Shown here piece after piece: positions 1 through 64,000 of a stretch of DNA of 64,000 nucleotides. Within the stretch, counting starts at the first letter, position 1; each line of letters starts with the position of its first letter. Source of the stretch: Dasypus novemcinctus (Eukaryota; Chordata; Mammalia; Cingulata; Dasypodidae). The notes beneath the pieces are model-generated. The model worked only from the letters and a program-made list of their open reading frames with translations, was not told the DNA's origin and did no database searches. The translations under genes were made by a program, and so were the position numbers. The stretch is taken from contig NC_080704.1 of the NCBI RefSeq assembly GCF_030445035.2, positions 20,688,499 to 20,752,498 on the forward strand, in the 5' to 3' direction.

Positions 1-370
1 CTGTGTATTCTGTTGTTGTTGGAGGAAGTGTTCTATATATGTGTTAGATCTAAGTGGTTTAGAGTATCATTCAAGTCTTGTACTTCTCCACTGATCTTCT
101 GGCTAGATGTTCTATCCCTTATTGAGAGTGGTGTATTAAAGCCTACTATTAATGTACAGCTATCAATTTCTCACTTCAAATCTGTCAGTATTTGCCTCAC
201 ATTTGGGGGCTCTTCTGTTGGTTGCATATATAATTGTAACATGTTCTTGTTGAATTGACTCCTTTATCATTACATAATGACCATTTTTGTCCCTTGTAAC
301 AGTTTTTGACTTGAAGTCCATTTTATCTGATATTAGTATAGCTACCCCTTGTGTGTTTTTTACCATAGCA
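1..370 (-). mobile_element. L1 ORF2 fragment (minus)
   Basis: Sequence antisense to L1 ORF2, recognised from segments such as TTGACTTGAAGTCCATTTTATC and neighbouring phrases typical of the L1 ORF2 reverse strand. It begins outside the window. The short ORFs here are shadows. Confidence 0.75.
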
Positions 371-3300
371 GCTGGGCAAACTAAGATACCCACCTAGTGC
401 TTAACTTCCCAATGTTAACTAAAACTTCTCTTCTAGCATTTCTGTCCGTCATCCATCCTCCCGTTCACTGTGCAGCGGCCAAACAAGGATCGTCAGTATT
501 ACAACCCCAGAAAGAGGAAACTGCTGAATAATTTTCTAGTATTGAAAAATATGGTAAATGATTTAGGGGTTAGTGTTGACACTAGTCAACCCTGGAGACT
601 TAAGGTTCTGGCTCTGGCTTTGGTGCTAGCACCTCTATGACCACAGGCAAACTGCTCAAACTTCTTATGACTGTTTTAGTGAAAAATTCAAAAGGCTATG
701 ATACTGAGAAGAGTACATCAGGTCTTTAGTGATTTTCTCGATAAGGCATAATCCCAATCTAGTCATGGGAAAACACTGACAAACCCAAATTGAAGGACAC
801 GCTACAAAATAACTGACCAGCATTCTTCAAAAGTGTCAAGGTCATGCAGGATGAGGAAAGACTGAGAAACTGTCAGAGATTGGAGGAGGCTAAAAAAGAT
901 ATGACAACTTAATGCGATGTGGGATCATGAACTGATTTCTGGAATAGAAAAACATTAATGGAAAACCTGGCAAAAGACGTATAGAGTCTGGGACTGATAG
1001 TATTGTACTGGTGTTAACTTCTGAGGTTTGATTATTGTGCCACATTTGAGCTGCTCACATTAAGGGAAGTTGGGTGAATGGTATACAGAAACTCTGTACT
1101 ACTTATGCAACTCTTCTTTCTGTAAGTCTAAAATTATCTCAAAACTAAAAGTTAAAAAAATAAAAGATACTATCTAAATAGTATCAAAACTGAATTCATC
1201 ATTTTGTACTGGGCCCTGCAAATTATGTAGCCAGTCCTGCATGGAGAACATGGAGGACTAGACAAAACTGGTTTCCAGTTTTACAAAAATAATGAAGCAG
1301 CAGCAAAATGATTCCTAAATGATTCCTAGGACCTTGAGGGGAACCTGGAAGGAACAGAGATAGGAGCTGCCCAATCTGAATGTGTCTTGTGGACAGGAAT
1401 AAAGATGGCTTTGGGCCTATGACTAGATGGGACAAAGGGACACCTCAACTGATAATCACTAGGAAAGAAGACAACAAGAACCTGCTTCCAAGGTACTCTC
1501 CCCGGCCTTGGCATCCCTAAATCTTAGAAGCATTTCTGGAGAAACGGATGACAACATGGCCTGGGTTCTTTGCTTGCCTTCCTAGGAAACTTAAAAGCCT
1601 TGAACGACTGAGGTTCAGTTTCTACTACCAGTGCATGGAGCCTTGAAATAGAGATTAAGCTGTTATAGAAAAATAGTTCTATTTCTTGGCCACTTGTGTT
1701 TGTGCACTGAAATCTAAGCCTGTTACCCATGAATCTTCCAAACTGATTTTACTTATTATTTGAGATGATCAATTATTGAGTCTTATAGTGGATGAGTAGA
1801 TTTTTTTATCATGGCAAAAAAATGTCACTGCAAATTTTACATCATGTGAGTTAAAATAAGTTAGGATAAAAGGAAACAGTGACAGGTGCTTTACTCTTAC
1901 AGAAAAGTTAATACAGTTTAATTGTGACTATTGCAGACTGCCACGGAGATGTTAATCTGCTGGATGTGGATATGTGCTATAAAGAAAACTGAAAACCAGA
2001 GCCAAAACCCTAAGTTTTGCTGGCCAAAATAAAAATATTATCATATTTAAATAAATATAAAAATAATAATATGCTTTAATAATATTTGTATCTTAGGAAG
2101 GACAAAACACATGCATAGTTTTTGATATCTCTACAATTATATTACTATGGTAAATTATTGTTAGTAGGTTAAACTATTCTGTTTTGCTCATCAAGCAAGA
2201 AAGCAACCATCCTGAGTTGTATTTATAGAAGTGGCTGAAAACTGTACATTATCATTAATATAAAACACTGTAGATAACATTAGTAACAGTTCCATAAAAT
2301 TGGCTCATTAATAAAAAAAACAACCTACACATCTGTATAAAGAAAATTTAAAATTTTTACTGATGATCTTTATTTGGAAAACAAAGCAAAATATTAAAGA
2401 TACTTATGTATCAAAAACAAGTCTTATGAACAGGCATTTAATATGTTTAACATTGTATTAATACAGTAACAGAGCTGACCAGTGAAGTTTTGAAGATGGA
2501 AAAGTTCTAATTTAGTTTAAAATAAAAATTGAAACACCTTTATAAGATAATAAATCTGTCAAATGAGATTTTGGAGAAGTTATGAGTATATTACCATGGT
2601 TCAAACCATGGGGTTTATTTTAAACACTTCTTTAAACAAAGGGTATTACAAACCATGCTATGCAATACAGTAGTCACTTGCCACATGTGACTATTTACAT
2701 TTTAAATTGTTAAAACGCTATAAAATTTAAAATTCAGGTCCTCAGTCTAATTAGCCATATCTTAAGTGCTCAGTGGCCACATGTGCCTGATGGCTACCAT
2801 AGTGGACAATGCAAATTTATAAATCATTCCATTTCCATCACTATGGAATATTCTAATGGACAGGGTTGGTCTAGTAGCTTTATATAAGCAACCCCTATAA
2901 TAAAATTAACCATAAGTCTTGAAAATTTCACATATATATAAAGTTTTTGTTTTGTGGATATGCTTCTAATTCAGGAATATATAAAATACCAAAAAATACA
3001 AATCAAACTTGAAATCTGCATATCTAATTTGAAATGTATTCTTGTTTAGAATGTAATTTTACTTTTTTGTATTAGCTCTATTACCAGTACTTTATAAAAT
3101 TATTTGTGAAACTGAATGGTGAAGTCAAAGACTATTTTAGATGAATTAATATGAATAACTATGGTCAATCTCTTTTTCCCCTCCATGAAGGGTTTTGGGC
3201 TTGAATTAATCTACTTATAAAGACTGTTGTAGGCAGTCTAAACATATAGAGATATATGTAGAAATACTGTATTTGTATTAAGCTAAAGGCAGATAAAACA

Positions 3301-4948
3301 ACAAATTACTTAGAGAAACGTTTTTAAAAATAAATCTTTTATATCTTATCTTTAAAAAACAAATTATACTATATCTTCCTAAAATACTCTAAAAGTTGAA
3401 TTTTCAAAAGATGTGTTATATGAAAATTTGTTATCTATTCTACAAACTGGTCACATAGAAACATCTTCAACTATCTCAGAAGTTACAAAATTAACAAGAC
3501 ATCAATTTTCACACAAATTATATATATTGTTTGGCTGGCCTACTTTTTACTTTCTATTGAATTTCTTTCTCTACCTTACCAAAAAAACAAAGTTAATTAA
3601 TGTCAATTATCTAAGACAAATCTATAGGTGCAAATGGCCATAAAGATTGAACTCTCAAGAGGAAAAATTTTGCTTTTTTTTAACAGTAACTAAGAATAGT
3701 AGCCAATAAATGTAACAGGACTGTTTGCTAGGTTGAAAGCTGAATAATTGCATTATAACTAGCAAAATGTTTCTTAAACACAAATTATCAAACAATGGAT
3801 TTGTAATATACAGTTATATTGTATTTTTTAAGGTATTGTAAGATTTTTTTTAATTTTTTATTGTCTTTTTTTTAAAAAGAAACATAGATCACAGAAGATG
3901 TTATGTTAAAAATAAGGGGTAATTTTCTATGGTTGAAATATTCAAGAACTCTCTTTAAAACAAAGTGCTTACATTAAAAATAAAATCTTTTTCATAAGCA
4001 AAATAGAATTTTTAAAAATCCTCTAGTAATCAATCTTGCCAATATCCTTAAGACCACTTTCTTCTAGCTGAACTTCTGATCAATGTTTTTTTTTCATTTC
4101 AACACTGTCAGACCTATTTGTTATGTATTGCAACTAGCAGAATCTATCAGAACAGAGTAAACATAGCAATACCTTCACCTAAACAGTTCAGAAACCAAAA
4201 ATAACTCTTAACGTCTGAATTTGTTCCAATTCTCATTATTCACTTTAGTGATTTACTCTTAAATTTAAATTACTTAAATAGAACCAAAAAGTTTCCTGCT
4301 ATGATTTTCTGTGTTGACTCTGAGCAAACTTCTGGGACAAAACGTTATAAGGAGTTAATCCAAAGAATGCAGTTCTTATCAGGAGTAAATCTAAAGGACA
4401 CAGTCCTCAGTCTCTCAAAAGCTTAGTTTAAATAATATGCAACCCTATGATTTCTCTATTGATGAACGTGTAAGAAAGCCAACATGGATGTTTTGGTTCT
4501 ACATCAACCCTACCTCCTTTCTCAGTGAGTGGAGCTGGGGCTGAAGCTCTGCAGCTTGGATGCACTTGACAAATCCTGAGTGTCTACTTATGTGCAAACT
4601 GCTAGGCTCAGCATCATGGTTTGCCTTGCCAGCTGAATGCTGGGCTGAAAAGACCCTCGCAGTGCATTTGTCAGTAAGCGCTATGTGTGCTATTCTCATT
4701 CTACATTCAAACAGCCACGGAAACGGCCTTTAGAGTTTACTACTATTTGGCAAGTCTAGGTTCTTATCAGGAATACTGCTCATTATTTTGCTCATGAAAT
4801 GAAACATTACATATCTTCCTCAGACAATGCTACCTCCCTTGTGGGCAGAAAAAGACCTTTAGCTCTTTCCTCAGGAATGAAAGCAGAACTACTCTGCCAC
4901 TACAACAGGCTAATTTCAGAATCATAACGAGAAACTTACAGAATGATG
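371..4948. other. 3' flank / possible 3'UTR with old repeats
   Basis: No gene recognised. At about 440-1,175 lies an old L1-type 3' end (plus) ending with TCTAAAATTATCTCAAAAC. At about 2,655-2,880 is a hAT-type relic with CAGTGGCCACATGTG. The rest (1.2-2.6 and 2.9-4.9 kb) is AT-rich unique-looking DNA. Part of 2.9-5.0 kb probably belongs to the BEND2 3'UTR, but no poly(A) site could be fixed. A (CAA)n tract is at 4949-4975. Confidence 0.6.
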
Positions 4949-4975
4949 CAACAACAACAACAACAACAACAACAA
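4949..4975 (+). repeat. (CAA)n microsatellite
   Basis: About nine CAA units, 30 bp beyond the BEND2 stop codon on the 3' side, so it is probably transcribed in the 3'UTR as (TTG)n. Confidence 0.9.
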
Positions 4976-5005
4976 AACGTGAGGGCTGAGATGCACGTAC
5001 TTCAG

Positions 5006-62552
<57,547 letters not shown>

Positions 62553-63099
62553 CTTTTGACAGAGAAGATAAATGATTTCAGGATAGATCCTTTTGATTGC
62601 ATATTATTGTCTGCTTCCTCATTGTGAAAAATAGGTTTTGTTTGTGGAAACGTAGCTAAATTGGTCATCACATACGATGAAAAGCTGAAAAACTGATTAC
62701 CAGATTCTTGTCCATTAAGAAATGCTAAGGGGAGTCCTTCAGGCTGAAATAAAAGGATACTTGACAATAACTCAAAGCCATAAGAAGAAATAAAGAACAT
62801 AGGTAAAAGTAAACTACATAGATAAATATAAAATCCTGTATTATTGTTCTTTTGGTTTGTATCTGCTCTCCTCCCCCTTCATATGACTTAATATATAAAT
62901 GTGTAAAATAACATTTAAAATCTGTGTTTATGGGCACACAAGGTATAAAGATGTAATCTAAGACAATAACAATATAATGGGGGAAGGACAGACCTATAGG
63001 AGTAGTTTGTGTACTACTGACAGTACATTGGTACTAGTCAAACTAGGTTATTAGTTTAAGATGTTAAGAAAAGGATTAAAATATATATATATATATATA

Positions 63100-64000
63100 T
63101 AAAAGGAAAGAAGAAAATAAAACAATATGCTACAAAAAAGCAACTAAATTCCAGAAAAAAAATACAGTAATGGAGTAATTAAGAAAGAAAATCATATAAG
63201 ACATACAGAAAACAAATAGCTAAATGGCAGAGGTAAATTCCTTCTTCTCAGTTTTTACCTTAAATGTCAATGGATTAAACTCCTCTATTAAAAGGCAAAG
63301 ATTGGCAGACTGGATGAAAAAGCATGATCCATCTATATACTGTCTACAAGAGACTCACTTTAGACACAAAGACACCAAAAAGTAGAAAAAGATATTCCTT
63401 GCAAACAGCAATCAAAAGAGACAAAGCTGCTATATTATTCTGACAAAATAGACTCAAAGTCAAAAAAAGTTATAAAATAAAAAGAAGGATATTATATATT
63501 GATAAAAGCATCAATCTAGCCAGAAGATGTAACAATTATAAATACATATGCACCTCACAACAGAAAGATAAATAACAGGCAACATAATTGGAAATGAAAA
63601 GTAAAAGTTTCCCTATTTTCAGATGTCATGATCCTATATACAGAAAATCTTGAAAAACCCACAACAAAGCTCTTAAATGAAATCAGCAAAGTGGTAAAGT
63701 ACAAGATCAACACCCAAAAATCAAGTGATTGATTATATATACAAGCAATAAACAACTGGAAGAAATCAAGAAAAAAATTCCATTAAGAATCGCAGCTCAA
63801 ACAACCAAATACCTAGTAATAAATCTAACCAAGGATGTAAAGGACCTGTATGCAGAAAACTACAAAACATTGCCAAAAGAAATCAAAGAGGATCTAAATA
63901 AATGTGAAGACATTCCATGTTCCTGGATTGTAAGACTAAATATCACTAAGATATCAATCATACCCAAAGCAATTTATAGATTCAATACAATTACAATCCC
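63100..64000 (+). mobile_element. L1 ORF2 fragment running off the right edge
   Basis: Endonuclease-region sequence from about 63,250 (GTCAATGGATTAAACTCC, GGCAGACTGGATGAAAAAGC), a gap, then reverse transcriptase-region sequence (AACCAAATACCTAGTAATAA, GATTCAATACAATTACAATC) to the window end. An (AT)n tract at 63,079-63,100 precedes it. Frames are broken. Confidence 0.75.

Noticed and set aside
62554..62743. Candidate minus-strand exon with a strong acceptor (TTTTATTTCAG) reading PEGLPLAFLNGQESGNQ
   Set aside because: Its only nearby donor (GTTAAG) leaves phase 1, which does not fit the following phase-0 exons. The frame ends in a stop nine bases on. Kept as a weak alternative only.

Overview
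The window is mammalian nuclear DNA, most likely from an armadillo (Cingulata, Dasypus or a close relative). It holds at least ten copies of a tRNA-headed, A-tailed SINE of the armadillo DAS type, plus shorter and dimeric tRNA SINEs, several L1 generations and old MIR and hAT relics. It is AT-rich, intron-rich and has no prokaryotic signals.

The only gene I can support runs on the minus strand across almost the whole window. It encodes a protein with two C-terminal BEN domains and is best read as BEND2, which is X-linked in human and germline-biased. In transcript order (falling coordinates) the visible parts are: two small predicted helical exons at 62.5 and 62.2 kb; a 93-bp helical exon at 53.3 kb; a 409-bp exon at 52.0-52.4 kb; a tandem array of eleven copies of one 123-132-bp exon between 48.7 and 24.5 kb; BEN domain 1 on two exons (21.1 and 18.4 kb); a 226-bp linker exon (16.0 kb); and BEN domain 2 on two exons (12.8 and 5.1 kb), ending in a stop codon at 5006. 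The first coding exon was not identified. Splice phases agree at every junction among the exons accepted as intact.

The main discovery is the exon array. Every copy is phase 1-1, so any number of copies can be spliced without frame change. Eight copies have an open frame and usable GT/AG sites. Three are visibly decayed: one has an in-frame stop, one has lost its acceptor AG, and one has a shifted donor whose junction would make a stop codon. The basic genomic unit is about 1.3 kb and carries the same old L1 3' end beside the exon, so that L1 was there before the duplications. The 409-bp exon ends in a sequence that resembles the module and may be its source.

Later insertions decorate the locus. 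A DAS SINE landed on the splice donor of BEN domain 1, and its 16-bp target-site duplication copied the donor. Two processed retrocopies (SMC2, truncated and intron-retaining, and HMGN2) inserted one after the other at the same target and share it three times. An L1 with tandem 5'UTR monomers sits in another array intron. An SNRPD3 retropseudogene, a GC-rich stretch (55.0-55.95 kb), a HAL1/L1-like relic and an L1 running off the right edge fill the 5' introns and flank. The left 4.9 kb is 3' flank or 3'UTR with repeats and no recognised gene.
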